In this document: positions 15,801-24,519 of the stretch, piece after piece
Numbering within the stretch: position 1 is the first letter of the stretch
Layout of the letters: each line of letters begins with the position of its first letter
Assembly (NCBI GenBank): GCA_963745175.1
Contig: CAVUWK010000005.1
Span: 558,001 to 622,000 of the forward strand
Source: Bog-473 sp963745175
GTDB taxonomy: Bacteria > Actinomycetota > Acidimicrobiia > Acidimicrobiales > RAAP-2
DNA length: 64,000 nt
Reading direction: 5' to 3'
The notes under the pieces: model-generated
The model's database searches: none
The model's input: the letters and a program-made list of their open reading frames with translations, nothing else
Told to the model about the DNA's origin: nothing
Made by a program: the position numbers and the translations under genes

Positions 15801-18377
15801 TCACCCCTTGAGGTCGAGCGCTGCCGCCATCCGGGCCGCCTCGTGACGATCACGCGCACCGACCTTCCGCAGTATCGACGAGACGTGATGGTCGACGGTC
15901 TTCGGTGAGACATCGAGACGCTCTGCGATGTCCGCATTGCGAAGACCGTCGGCGATCAGCACCAGCACGTCGACCTCTCGATTGCTCAGACCCGAAGGGT
16001 TGGCGCGGGTGGGGGCCCGAGGGCCCCGCGAGATGCGACGGGCGCCCATTGCCCGGAGCTTCGTCGTGACCATCGCAGCGGCGGGTGCGGCGCCGAGTCC
16101 CTGCAGCAGCTGGAGGGAGCGCCGGAGATCGCTCTCGTCGTCGCTCTCGGCCAGCGCCAGCGCCTCGTCGTACGGACACCCCACGGCCGCCCACGCCGCG
16201 GCGGCCTTCTGGGGGTGGCCCGCGAAGAGCAGCGCGTACGGCTCGGCCACCGGCGAGGGCAGGTGCTGCGTGAGATCCAGCTTCCACCACCAATAGGCGA
16301 CCTCGCCCGTTATCCACACGTTCTCGTGGGGACCCAGGCTGGCCCGCGCCAGCTCGATCTCCGCCGCAGCCAGCGTGAAGTCACCCGCCAACCACGCCGC
16401 CTCCGCCCTCTGGATGCGCAGGGGACAGAGGGCCGAATCGTCCAGGCCGGGGTCGACGCTGTTCAGGGCCTCGTCCAGCCAGCGGAACGGGTCGGGCTCG
16501 CCGCGGCGGGCCGTGAGGAGTCCGAAGGCGGCGAGCGACTGGAACCGGCCGCTGCGCCATCCGCCCTCGATGGTGGCGCTGGCCTGTGCCGACGCCTCCT
16601 CCCACCTCCCGCGGCGAAGGGCTGCCTCGACGATGTCCCCGACGAGGCAGTGGCGGGTCATGTCGAGGTCACGCTCGGTGGCGAAGGCGACGGCGTCGGC
16701 CGCGAAACGGTCGAGCAGGTGGAAACGCCTGTTCTGCACCGCACCGGCGATGAGGTTGTTGAAGGCGCGGGAGATGTCGTCCTCGAGCTCTGCAGTCGAG
16801 GCGCGGCGCAGGCTCTCCTGGAGCTTGTCGAAGCCTTCGTCCCGCCCCAACGAGACCTCTGCGCCGCCGATGGTGCTCAGGGCGTGCACGATGTCGGCTT
16901 CTCCGTCCCAGCGCTCTGCGAGCGCGACCGCGGTGCCGCCCAGGTCGATGGCTTCCGAGCAGCGCCCGGTGATCAGCATCAGCTGGGCCAGGCGGGCATA
17001 GGCATGGGCGAGGTTGGGGCCCGGGGGGATCGACTCGAGTTGCGCGACGGCTTCGGATGCCGTGGCCAGAGCCTCCTCCGCCTGTCCGATCCAGAAGAGG
17101 TAGTGCGCCAGCTCGCTCCGTGTCCGCCCCTGGGCATCGACGTCACCGGCTTCGCGCCAGCAGGCGGCGGCCTCGCGCTGGGACGCCACGGCTCGCTCCA
17201 GGTCCTCGGCCACGAAACACTCGGACGCATGGGCCACCAGCAGGGGCGCCCGGTCGGTCGGTGTGAGCCGCGCGGCATAGGGCACGGCATGGTCGTAGTG
17301 CATGAGAGCGGCGCGATGCGCGCTCAGGCGGGCTGCCTCCGCCCCGGCCCGGGGAGCGAGCTCGAGCACGGCATCGGCGTCGCCGGCCTCGAGGGCATGG
17401 TGGGCCAGCTCGGACGGCTCGACGGTCCCCGGGCGCTCGGAGAGGACGGCCAGCGCTCGTCGGTGCAGCCGGATGCGGCTCGAGCCCGCGGCAGCCTCCA
17501 GGATGGCGCGCTGTGCCAGCTCGTGCGGAAATGCAACCACGGAGTCGTGCCGCCGGAGCATTCCCTGCTCGACGCACGCGAGCACTGTTTCCAGGGGGAG
17601 GCCGGCGACCCGGGAGAGGACATCGATCTCGCAACGTGGCCCCAGGACGGCCGCCGCGAGGAGCACCTCCCGGGAGTCCTCGGGCAAACGCCGGACCCGG
17701 GCCCATACGGCGTCGCGCACCGTCGGGGGCAGATCAGCCCCGCCCGACGCGAGCACCTCGGCCACGAAGAACGGGTTCCCGCCGGCTGTGGCATGCAGGG
17801 CGACCGGATCGATGTCGGTACCCGACGCCAGCTGGCGGACTGCGGACACCGACAGCGGCGGCAAGGGCACGGACACCATGAACGTCGGGGGAATGTCTCC
17901 GAGCGTTGTCGACAGAGGATGATCGGGGCCGACCTCGTCCTCACGGATCGTCACCACGACCAGCGCAGGAAGCTGCTCGATGCGGCGACCGACCACCTTG
18001 AGCAGGTCGAGCGTGGCGTCATCGGCCCACTGGGCGTCCTCGATCACCACAATGCGCGGACCGCCTTCGGCCCGGAGGAGGCCGAGGAAGACCGAGGCCA
18101 CTTGATGTCGATCGCCCGCATCGAGCGCCTGGCGCAAGCCCGGCGAGCCCTGATCGGCCATGTCGAAGATGGGTCCAAGAGGTCGCGGTGGCGTCACCGG
18201 GTCACACGCGCCCCACAGCACCCGGCCTTCCCGCCCACTGGTGAACGACTTGACGAGCGTGCTCTTCCCGATGCCGGCTTCCCCGCGGACGAGCACGAGT
18301 CGGCCCCCGTGCCAGACAGCCTCGCCAAGCAGGGAGTCGAGCCCACCCAGCAGCGCCTCGCGCTCGAGCACGACCAC
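15801..18377 (-). CDS. large ATP-binding LuxR-family transcriptional regulator (LAL/MalT-like)
   Basis: An 858-residue STAND-type regulator. The N-terminal P-loop is LVRGEAGIGKSTLVK (about residues 28-42) and Walker B is IVVIEDAQWADDATLDLL near residue 108. The middle 400 residues are an alanine-rich helical TPR-like sensor. The C-terminal LuxR helix-turn-helix is LSNREVDVLVLIADGLRNAD with ERLDVSPKTVDHHVSSILRK at about 795-850. Such proteins bind an inducer and ATP before activating transcription. The start is GTG at 18377. The targets are not evident; the DUF4242 gene lies just upstream in the same direction. Confidence 0.88.
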   Translation of the reverse strand: MVVLEREALLGGLDSLLGEAVWHGGRLVLVRGEAGIGKSTLVKSFTSGREGRVLWGACDPVTPPRPLGPIFDMADQGSPGLRQALDAGDRHQVASVFLGLLRAEGGPRIVVIEDAQWADDATLDLLKVVGRRIEQLPALVVVTIREDEVGPDHPLSTTLGDIPPTFMVSVPLPPLSVSAVRQLASGTDIDPVALHATAGGNPFFVAEVLASGGADLPPTVRDAVWARVRRLPEDSREVLLAAAVLGPRCEIDVLSRVAGLPLETVLACVEQGMLRRHDSVVAFPHELAQRAILEAAAGSSRIRLHRRALAVLSERPGTVEPSELAHHALEAGDADAVLELAPRAGAEAARLSAHRAALMHYDHAVPYAARLTPTDRAPLLVAHASECFVAEDLERAVASQREAAACWREAGDVDAQGRTRSELAHYLFWIGQAEEALATASEAVAQLESIPPGPNLAHAYARLAQLMLITGRCSEAIDLGGTAVALAERWDGEADIVHALSTIGGAEVSLGRDEGFDKLQESLRRASTAELEDDISRAFNNLIAGAVQNRRFHLLDRFAADAVAFATERDLDMTRHCLVGDIVEAALRRGRWEEASAQASATIEGGWRSGRFQSLAAFGLLTARRGEPDPFRWLDEALNSVDPGLDDSALCPLRIQRAEAAWLAGDFTLAAAEIELARASLGPHENVWITGEVAYWWWKLDLTQHLPSPVAEPYALLFAGHPQKAAAAWAAVGCPYDEALALAESDDESDLRRSLQLLQGLGAAPAAAMVTTKLRAMGARRISRGPRAPTRANPSGLSNREVDVLVLIADGLRNADIAERLDVSPKTVDHHVSSILRKVGARDRHEAARMAAALDLKG

Positions 18378-18430
18378 TGGGTCGATGGTACCGCCTGGTC
18401 CTGCGCCTTCCCTGGGGAGCGTGATCGCCG

Positions 18431-18703
18431 TCAGCTGTAGAAGTAGGGATCGAGGACCCGCACTTCGGCGATGGCGTCGACTGGCAGGCTGTTCTCTCCG
18501 GCGACCCGGCGGATGGCCTCTGGGCTCGGCGCGTCGTAGACACAGAACGTCTTCGCCCTGTCGGCCGACACGTACGAGTGCACCCAGGTGACACCGTGCG
18601 CGGCATTGGCGGAAACGACGTGTTCGACCACCTTGAGCCCGTCGTCATTGATCGGGATGCGCAGTCCGTCGGGGAACGTGCGTTCGACCATGTACCTCGG
18701 CAT
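18431..18703 (-). CDS. DUF4242 family protein
   Basis: A 90-residue protein starting at the ATG at 18703 behind AGGAGAG. MPRYMVERTFPDGLRIP is the typical N-terminus of DUF4242 proteins, followed by VTWVHSYVSADRAKTFCVYD, which carries the conserved aromatic, Ser and Cys positions. The fold is a small ferredoxin-like barrel, and some family members bind nickel. The role is unknown. It precedes the LuxR regulator in the same direction. Confidence 0.7.
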   Translation of the reverse strand: MPRYMVERTFPDGLRIPINDDGLKVVEHVVSANAAHGVTWVHSYVSADRAKTFCVYDAPSPEAIRRVAGENSLPVDAIAEVRVLDPYFYS

Positions 18704-18830
18704 GCCAACTCTCCTCTCGGTCACGGTGGCCGACAGGGCCACCCGACCGACGGTACAGATCGGGGCCCGGACTCTCTATAGGGAGGCCTCCCTACGTCGG
18801 GATCCTTCCCGTGAGGCGGGTACGGACGAG

Positions 18831-19988
18831 TCAACGCGGGGCGCGCGGCATGCCCAACCCGATCATCGCGACGATGTCGCGCTGGATCTCATTGGTCCCG
18901 CCTCCGAAGGTGAAGATGGTCTGCGTCCGGGCCTGCTGCTCCAGACGGCCTCGCAGGAGGGCCCCCGGCGATCCGTCGACCAGGTAACCCGCTTGACCGA
19001 CCACGTCGAGCAGCAGTCGGTAGACCTCCAGAGCGAGCTCGGTTCCGTACACCTTGGTCGCCGATGCATCGGCTGGGTTCAGACCCTTGTCGGAGGCCCA
19101 AGCCACCTTCCAGTTCAAGAGCTTCAGCACGTCGATCTTGGCTCGCACCCGGGCCAGGCTGATCTGCACCCACTCGTGGTCCAGCACCGTGCGGCCGTCC
19201 CGGAGCCGGTGCCCCTGCGCCCAGCGACGGACCTCACTGAAGCTGCGCAGCAACCCCGAAGCGGGGCAGATCGCCACCCGCTCGTGATTGAGCTGATTGG
19301 TGATCAGCTTCCAGCCCTGGTTCTCCGCACCGACGAGGTTCTCTGCGGGGACCCGGACGTCCTCGTAGAACGTCGAGCTGGTGATGTCGCCGGCGATGGT
19401 GGCCAACGGGGTCCAGTGAAACCCGGCGGAATCGACCGGCACGATGAACACCGAGAGGCCCTTGTGCTTGGGAGCATCGGGGTCGGTCCGGACCGCCAGC
19501 CAGACGTAGTCTGCGTACTGGATCGCGCTGGTGAAGACCTTCTGGCCGTTGATCACGTACTCGTCCCCGTCGCGCACGGCCTTCGTCTTGAGCGAGGCCA
19601 GGTCGGTGCCCGCGGAGGGCTCGGTGTAGCCGATGGAGAAGTGGACCTCCCCCCTCAGGATGCCGGGGAGGAGTCGCTCCTTCTGTTCGTCGGTGCCGAG
19701 AGCCATGAGCGTCGGGCCGACACTGTTCAAGGTGAGCAGCGGGAGGGGCACACCCGCCCAGTGGGACTCCTCGACGAAGATCATCTGATCGATGGGCCCC
19801 CGGGCCTGCCCTCCGTACTCCCTGGGCCACCCGATGCCGAGCCAGCCGTCATGGCCCATACGGCGGATGTACCGGGTGTAGGGCGGCTCGTCCGTGGGCG
19901 AACCTTCCACCTCTGCGACGAGCTCTTCGAAGTAGGCGCGGAGCTCTCCCTGCAGATTCCGCTGCTCTTGGGTGAACTCCAGGTACAC
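18831..19988 (-). CDS. acyl-CoA dehydrogenase, FadE26/ChsE4-like subunit
   Basis: A 385-residue acyl-CoA dehydrogenase from the GTG at 19988, behind GGAGGG. HFSIGYTEPSAGTDLASLKT is the FAD and substrate region; QYADYVWLAVRTDP, LITNQLNHERVA and the final FTFGGGTNEIQRDIVAMIGLG match mycobacterial FadE26 as I recall it. In the ChsE4-ChsE5 steroid dehydrogenase this is the alpha-type subunit of a heterotetramer and needs a partner. No FadE27-like gene is nearby. It supports the steroid-catabolism theme of the first operon. Confidence 0.85.
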   Translation of the reverse strand: MYLEFTQEQRNLQGELRAYFEELVAEVEGSPTDEPPYTRYIRRMGHDGWLGIGWPREYGGQARGPIDQMIFVEESHWAGVPLPLLTLNSVGPTLMALGTDEQKERLLPGILRGEVHFSIGYTEPSAGTDLASLKTKAVRDGDEYVINGQKVFTSAIQYADYVWLAVRTDPDAPKHKGLSVFIVPVDSAGFHWTPLATIAGDITSSTFYEDVRVPAENLVGAENQGWKLITNQLNHERVAICPASGLLRSFSEVRRWAQGHRLRDGRTVLDHEWVQISLARVRAKIDVLKLLNWKVAWASDKGLNPADASATKVYGTELALEVYRLLLDVVGQAGYLVDGSPGALLRGRLEQQARTQTIFTFGGGTNEIQRDIVAMIGLGMPRAPR

Positions 19989-20077
19989 GTGGCCCTCCGA
20001 GTGTGATCTCTTCCGGGGGGCATTATCGCGAGAAGCGGACCTCGGGGCCGCCTGCCCCGCCACGCGGGGGATGGCGC

Positions 20078-20380
20078 CTACGCCAGAAGTCCGTAGGACC
20101 CGACCATCGAGGCGTCCGCCGGAGCAGGCCCTTCGACGCAACGCTCCGCGATCCCGGCCTGGAACGCGGCGAACGCCGGCGACGACGTCAGGGGATTCAC
20201 CGCACCGTCGAGGACGGCCACGTGCAGGAAGCTCACGCCGTCATCGAGGCGGAACGCGGCGTAGTGGAGTCCGCCGGGATCCTGCCCGGCCAGCTCCGTG
20301 AACACCTCCCGGATGAGCCGCTCGTTCTCGTCGGCATGCTCGGACTTGGTGCGGTAACGGACGACCTTGGTCACGGACAT
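20078..20380 (-). CDS. small dimeric alpha/beta-barrel-like protein
   Basis: A 100-residue protein. The ATG at 20380 was chosen because GAGGAG lies seven bases upstream, whereas for the ATG at 20386 it would be too close. TKVVRYRTKSEHADENERLI followed by FAAFQAGIAERC has the layout of ABM/stress-responsive small barrels that bind or oxidise small ligands. It contains no membrane or metal motif. The function is unknown. Confidence 0.55.
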   Translation of the reverse strand: MSVTKVVRYRTKSEHADENERLIREVFTELAGQDPGGLHYAAFRLDDGVSFLHVAVLDGAVNPLTSSPAFAAFQAGIAERCVEGPAPADASMVGSYGLLA

Positions 20381-20430
20381 GGTCATGCTCCTCTTCTTGT
20401 TGGCGGTCGGGGTCCCGGGCGCGGCCGGGC

Positions 20431-20832
20431 TCAGATGGCGCGCATGCTGTTGTTGCGCGCCTCGTGGGTGAGCTCGGCCAGGCCGAGCAGCTCGAGAAGG
20501 GGCGGGAGATACATGCCGAAGCGGCCCCGGTAGCCCTTGCGCTGGCCGTACCAGCCGCCCAGCGGGTTGTCGGGCGAGCGGCCCCACGCCTCCACCGTGC
20601 CCTCGGCCGCCGGCTTCTTCTCGTCGGCCGCGCCGAGCGGCACCCAGTCGCCCTGCGTGGTGAGCCAGCTGTGCAGGTCCTCGATGGCGCGCAGGTCATA
20701 GGTGAGCTTCGTGGAACCCACCTGGCACACCAACACCGCCGGCTCCGCCTGCTCGTCGCGGTACATCGTGTACTCGGAGCTCCCCGGAGGGGTCTTCAGC
20801 ACCCAGGGGTCCTCTTTGGTCCCGGTCGCCAT
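20431..20832 (-). CDS. conserved hypothetical protein (DUF6855-like)
   Basis: A 133-residue soluble protein starting at the ATG at 20832, which overlaps the stop of the SRPBCC gene (TGATG). It opens with GTKEDPWVLKTPPGSSEYTM and carries TVEAWGRSPDNPLGGWYG and GRFGMYLPPLLELLGLAE, segments I associate with a conserved actinobacterial family of unknown function. It is the third gene of an ArsR-SRPBCC-hypothetical operon, so it is probably under ArsR control. Confidence 0.65.
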   Translation of the reverse strand: MATGTKEDPWVLKTPPGSSEYTMYRDEQAEPAVLVCQVGSTKLTYDLRAIEDLHSWLTTQGDWVPLGAADEKKPAAEGTVEAWGRSPDNPLGGWYGQRKGYRGRFGMYLPPLLELLGLAELTHEARNNSMRAI

Positions 20833-21278
20833 CAGTCGGCCCCCTTCTCGGCGGCCGCCGCGAAGTGCGGCAGCAGCGCATCCCATCCGCCACGGTTCTG
20901 GTCCCGCCAGGTGTCGGCTTCCTCGCCCAGCCTCTCCCACCCGCCGTGTTCGATCTCGATCCGCGTGCGCTCGTCCCCCTCGCCGACGAAGGTGATCTCC
21001 ACCTCGGTTGCCGTGGCGCGCTCCCGCCCGATGTGCCACAGGTAGGCCAGGCGACGGGGTGGCTCCCACACGGTGACCTCACCCCACTCGTGCCGCACGC
21101 CTGCCGCTGTCCGCTCGTAGATCCGCCCCCCGGCGCCGCTCTCGAGCACGACCTCGGCGGGATCGCCGCTCACCGTGTGATCCCGCGGCCACCAGGTGCC
21201 GATCTTCGACGTCCAGACCGCGAACGCGTGCTGGGGTGGGCACTCGACGTCGAAGCTGATGTGCAGCGGGGCGGTCAT
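20832..21278 (-). CDS. SRPBCC/AHSA1-type lipid-binding fold protein
   Basis: A 148-residue START-like (Bet v1 fold) protein. ISFDVECPPQHAFAVWTSKIGTWWP is the characteristic first strand and helix with the tryptophan pair. EITFVGEGDERTRIEIEHGGWERL and DTWRDQNRGGWDALL complete the family pattern. It overlaps the ArsR gene by ATGA. ArsR-SRPBCC pairs are common in actinobacteria, and the ligand is generally unknown. Confidence 0.82.
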   Translation of the reverse strand: MTAPLHISFDVECPPQHAFAVWTSKIGTWWPRDHTVSGDPAEVVLESGAGGRIYERTAAGVRHEWGEVTVWEPPRRLAYLWHIGRERATATEVEITFVGEGDERTRIEIEHGGWERLGEEADTWRDQNRGGWDALLPHFAAAAEKGAD

Positions 21279-21598
21279 GGCGGGGGCGGCACGGTGTTCT
21301 CGGCCAGCAGGCGGAAGCGGGCGGCCGCCGCGCCCCAGACGCCCTCGAGGTAGTCCTGAACGGCGCGCAATCCGCCGTCCTGCAGGTGGTAGATCCGGCG
21401 GCTTCCCTCGGCCCGCTCGGCCACCATGCCCGCGTCCTTCAAGAGGCGCAGGTGACGCGAGACCGCCGGGCGGCTGATGGGCAGCGCCTCGGCGATCTCG
21501 TGCACGGGCTTGTCGCCCTCGCTCAGGAGCCGAAGGATCTCCCGGCGGTTGGGGTCCCCGAGGGCGTCGAAGGGATCGCCAGCGGTCACCGGTAACAT
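21275..21598 (-). CDS. ArsR-family transcriptional regulator
   Basis: A 107-residue winged-helix repressor (start ATG at 21598; an alternative ATG is at 21634). FDALGDPNRREILRLLSEGD and ALPISRPAVSRHLRLLKDAG are the dimer and recognition helices, and RRIYHLQDGGL is the wing. No clustered metal-binding Cys is present, so it is not a metal sensor of the ArsR/SmtB type. Tandem inverted repeats overlap its start, consistent with autoregulation of the ArsR-SRPBCC-hypothetical operon. Confidence 0.85.
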   Translation of the reverse strand: MLPVTAGDPFDALGDPNRREILRLLSEGDKPVHEIAEALPISRPAVSRHLRLLKDAGMVAERAEGSRRIYHLQDGGLRAVQDYLEGVWGAAAARFRLLAENTVPPPP

Positions 21599-21625
21599 CT
21601 TCGTTACCGTAACAGGATGGTTACC
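21591..21625. promoter_or_regulatory. tandem inverted-repeat operators of ArsR operon
   Basis: Two adjacent inverted repeats of the same type: GGTAAC-ATCTTC-GTTACC (21591-21608) and GTAAC-AGGATG-GTTAC (21609-21624). Each has perfect arms and a six-base spacer. The first covers the ATG at 21598, so a repressor bound there would block transcription or translation start. Confidence 0.7.
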
Positions 21626-21652
21626 GATGGGCAAGGCCCACCGGCGCTGGGC

Positions 21653-22066
21653 CTATGCGGCGTCGACGAGCGTCCTCGACGCGACCGTCTGCTTCACCTT
21701 CGCGGCCACCGAAGGGGCCGCCTCGATGATCCGGCGGAATTCACTCGGTGAGCCGGCGTAGATCTCCGCATCGGTGATGGCGGTCACGGTGGCGTTGCGC
21801 CTGCCTCTGCCGGAGCCCTCGAGCAGGGCCATCTCGCCCACCAGGTCACCCCGTCCGATGGTGGCGATGCTCCGGCCACCCTGGGTCACCTCGGCCATGC
21901 CGCTCACCATGATCATGAACTCGTTGCCGATGGCCCCCTCGCGGACGAGGACCTTCCCCGCCTTGACCTTGAGCCTGGTCAGCTGCCGCGCGATGACCTC
22001 CAGCTCTGACCGGCTGGCCTCCGAAAACAGGTCCAACTCCCGCAGATCGTCTCTGAAAAGTCGCAC
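21653..22066 (-). CDS. cyclic nucleotide-binding domain protein
   Basis: A 137-residue stand-alone cNMP-binding domain from the GTG at 22066, which has AAGGAG six bases upstream. The beta-roll glycines and the phosphate-binding cassette are seen in GRGDLVGEMALLEGSGRGRRNATVTA, where the GEMALL...R-x-A/T pattern includes the Arg. There is no helix-turn-helix, so it is not a full Crp-type regulator. It may act as a sensory or anchoring module; the partner is unknown. Confidence 0.8.
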   Translation of the reverse strand: MRLFRDDLRELDLFSEASRSELEVIARQLTRLKVKAGKVLVREGAIGNEFMIMVSGMAEVTQGGRSIATIGRGDLVGEMALLEGSGRGRRNATVTAITDAEIYAGSPSEFRRIIEAAPSVAAKVKQTVASRTLVDAA

Positions 22067-22175
22067 TGGAACTCCTTCGCACTCGCTCTTCCCACAGCCA
22101 GAGTGACGCCCGGAGACAGAATCTGTCAAGCAGCTCAGGAAGATTCCTACTATCTGTATTCCAGATTAGCGGGAA

Positions 22176-22613
22176 CTATCCCTCGAACCAGCGGTAACGG
22201 GTCCAGCCGGCCATCGGCCGGGCGCCGAAGCGCTGGTAGAAGTCCATGGCGGGGACGTTCCACTCGAGCACGTCCCACTCGACGCGGCCGTCGGTCTCCT
22301 GGCGCAGGCGGGTGAGCAGCTGGGCGGCGTAGCCCTGGCGACGGTGCTCAGGGCGCACGTAGAGGTCCTCCAGCCAGATCCCCGTCTTGCCCAGGAAGGT
22401 CGAGAACGTCCGGTACCACAGCGCGTGCGCGGCCAGCCCCCCGCCGGCGTCCTCCACGACCCAGTCGTGGGCCACCGCCTCGGGCCCGAACAGCGCCCGC
22501 GCGAGGTCGTCCTCGGTGACCGCCACCTGGTCCGCGAGGTTCTCGAACTCCGCCAGCTCGCGGATCATCGCCACGAGCTCCGGGACGTCCGCCTCGACCG
22601 CCGGGCGGATCAC
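22176..22613 (-). CDS. GNAT acetyltransferase, diamine/thialysine N-acetyltransferase-like
   Basis: A 145-residue GNAT enzyme whose GTG at 22613 overlaps the leuA stop (GTGA). The acetyl-CoA loop is LEDLYVRPEHRRQGYAAQLL near residue 72, and the C-terminal VEWDVLEWNVPAMDFYQRFG is typical of the spermidine/spermine or thialysine acetyltransferase subgroup. Co-translation with leuA suggests read-through rather than a shared pathway. Confidence 0.8.
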   Translation of the reverse strand: MIRPAVEADVPELVAMIRELAEFENLADQVAVTEDDLARALFGPEAVAHDWVVEDAGGGLAAHALWYRTFSTFLGKTGIWLEDLYVRPEHRRQGYAAQLLTRLRQETDGRVEWDVLEWNVPAMDFYQRFGARPMAGWTRYRWFEG

Positions 22614-24337
22614 CCCTTGCGGGCCCGATTCGCCGCGGAGACCACTGCCCCGAGCGAGGCGTCCAGGATGGACGAGTCGCGGCCCACGCCCCACCAGGTC
22701 GACCCGTCGGCCCCGGCGCACTCCACGTACGCCACCGCCGACGCGCCCGAGCCCTCGGTGAGGGCGTGCTCGGAGTAGTCCTTCACCTCCAGCACAATAC
22801 CGAGGTCGGCTTTGAGTGCCGTGACCAGTGCGTCGATCGGCCCGTTGCCCTCACCCGTCACCGTCTGGTGCTGGCCGTCCACCAGCAGCTGGGCCGTGAC
22901 GCTGGTGTGGCCGCGTCCGGTCGACACCTCGCTGGTGATCAGTCGGAGTCCGGCGTCCTCGGGCAGGTAGATCTCCTCGAACACGTCGCGCATCTTCCCC
23001 GATGGGATCACCGTGCCGCTCTCCTCGGTGATCTCCTGCACCCGCTTGGAGAACTCCACCTGCAGGCGCCGCGGCAGGTCGAGGCCGTGGTCGGTGTCCA
23101 TCAGGTACGCCACGCCGCCCTTGCCCGACTGGCTGTTCACCTGGATGATGGCCTCGTAGGTGCGCCCGGTGTGCTTGGGGTCAATGGGGAGGTAGGGCAC
23201 CTCCCACTCGTCGTAGTCGTCCCCGATGGCGGCCATGCCCTTCTTGATGGCGTCCTGGTGGGAGCCCGAGAAGGCGGTGTACACCAGGTCCCCCGCGTAG
23301 GGGTGGCGCGGGTGCACGGGCAGACGCGTGGCGTACTCGGCCACGCGGCGCACCTTCTCGATGTCGCCGAAGTCCAGCGCCGGGTCGATGCCCTGCGAGA
23401 ACAGGTTCATGGCCAGCGTGACGACGTCGACGTTGCCCGTGCGCTCGCCGTTGCCGAAGAGCGTGCCCTCCACCCGGTCGGCACCGGCCAGCACGGCCAG
23501 CTCGGCCGCCGCCACGGCCGTACCGCGGTCGTTGTGCGGGTGCAGGCTCAGCACGATGGCGTCGCGGTCCTTGATGGTGCGGCCGAACCACTCGATCACG
23601 TCGGCGTACACGTTGGGGCTGTACATCTCGACCGTGGCCGGCAGGTTCAGGATCATGGGCGACTCGGGCGTCGGCTTGATGACATCCATCACCGCCTCGC
23701 AGATCTCGACGGCGAACTCCGGCTCGGTGCCGGTGAAGCTCTCCGGCGAGTACTCGTACCTGACCTCGGTCCCGTTCAGCTGGGCCTCGTACTTCTTGCA
23801 CAGCTCCGCCGCCTTGACCGCGATGTCCACGATGCCGGGCTTGTCGAGGCCGAACACGACGCGGCGCTGCAGCTCGGACACCGAGTTGTAGAAGTGCACG
23901 ATCGCGCGCGGCGCGCCCGCCAGCGACTCGAAGGTCCGCTCGATGAGCTCCTGTCGGCACTGCACCAGCACCTGGATCTCGACGTCGGCCGGAATGAGGT
24001 TCTCGTCGATGATGAGGCGTTGGAAGTCGAAGTCCGTCTGCGACGCGGACGGGAAACCCACCTCGATCTCCTTGAACCCCACGTCGACCAGCGTCTGGAA
24101 CAACGCCAGCTTGCGCTCGGAGTCCATGGGATCGATGAGGGCCTGGTTCCCGTCGCGCAGGTCCACGCTGGCCCAGCGCGGGGCCCGGGTGAACTGGCGG
24201 TCGGCCCACGTGCGGTCGTGCAGGACGAGCGGTACGTGCGAGCGGTACTTCCCGAAGGGCATCGGTGACGGGTCGCAGGGCAGGGCCAGGCGACCCTGCT
24301 CCCTGTCGTCACCACTCCCTTGCTGTCCCTCAGCCAT
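22610..24337 (-). CDS. leuA: 2-isopropylmalate synthase LeuA
   Basis: A 575-residue enzyme for the first committed step of leucine synthesis: acetyl-CoA plus 2-oxoisovalerate gives 2-isopropylmalate. The catalytic entry is SVDLRDGNQALIDPMDSE near residue 57, with the metal His pair in LSLHPHNDRGTAVAAAEL and the barrel motif TLFGNGERTGNVDV. The C-terminal feedback domain includes GEGNGPIDALVTALK. The length and the N-terminal PFGKYRSHVPLVLHDRTW are of the long actinobacterial type II class. It is preceded by a leucine-leader attenuator and followed by an overlapping GNAT gene. Confidence 0.95.
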   Translation of the reverse strand: MAEGQQGSGDDREQGRLALPCDPSPMPFGKYRSHVPLVLHDRTWADRQFTRAPRWASVDLRDGNQALIDPMDSERKLALFQTLVDVGFKEIEVGFPSASQTDFDFQRLIIDENLIPADVEIQVLVQCRQELIERTFESLAGAPRAIVHFYNSVSELQRRVVFGLDKPGIVDIAVKAAELCKKYEAQLNGTEVRYEYSPESFTGTEPEFAVEICEAVMDVIKPTPESPMILNLPATVEMYSPNVYADVIEWFGRTIKDRDAIVLSLHPHNDRGTAVAAAELAVLAGADRVEGTLFGNGERTGNVDVVTLAMNLFSQGIDPALDFGDIEKVRRVAEYATRLPVHPRHPYAGDLVYTAFSGSHQDAIKKGMAAIGDDYDEWEVPYLPIDPKHTGRTYEAIIQVNSQSGKGGVAYLMDTDHGLDLPRRLQVEFSKRVQEITEESGTVIPSGKMRDVFEEIYLPEDAGLRLITSEVSTGRGHTSVTAQLLVDGQHQTVTGEGNGPIDALVTALKADLGIVLEVKDYSEHALTEGSGASAVAYVECAGADGSTWWGVGRDSSILDASLGAVVSAANRARKG

Positions 24338-24383
24338 CGGTTTCTTCCCTTCTTTCTATCGAATCCATCCGGTTCCGGCCCAA

Positions 24384-24416
24384 CAAAAAACCCCCTGGCC
24401 TTTCGGCGCAGGAGGT
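24384..24416 (-). terminator. attenuator terminator upstream of leuA
   Basis: On the minus strand AACCTCCTG, C, GCC, a GAAA loop, GGC, then CAGGGGGTT forms a long, nearly perfect hairpin followed by TTTTTT. It lies 30 bases after the leader peptide stop and 46 bases before leuA. Confidence 0.88.
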
Positions 24417-24445
24417 TGCGAGCGAACGCGATGTGGCGTTCGCCG

Positions 24446-24487
24446 TCAGGTAAGCAGCAGGTCGGACGCGGTTGCCTTCACGGTCAC
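24446..24487 (-). CDS. leucine leader peptide of leuA (contains Leu-Leu-Leu)
   Basis: A 13-residue frame from the GTG at 24487 (or 11 residues from the GTG at 24481): VTVKATASDLLLT. It carries three consecutive Leu codons (CTG CTG CTT) two codons before the stop. A promoter fits exactly upstream: TTGACG at 24518-24523, 17 bases, GAGAAT at 24495-24500. Only seven bases separate the -10 box from the GTG at 24487, so translation probably starts at the transcript 5' end. Ribosome stalling at the Leu codons would control the downstream terminator. Confidence 0.82.
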   Translation of the reverse strand: MTVKATASDLLLT

Positions 24488-24519
24488 GAGTCTAATTCTC
24501 CCATCGGGTGCGGCGGGCG

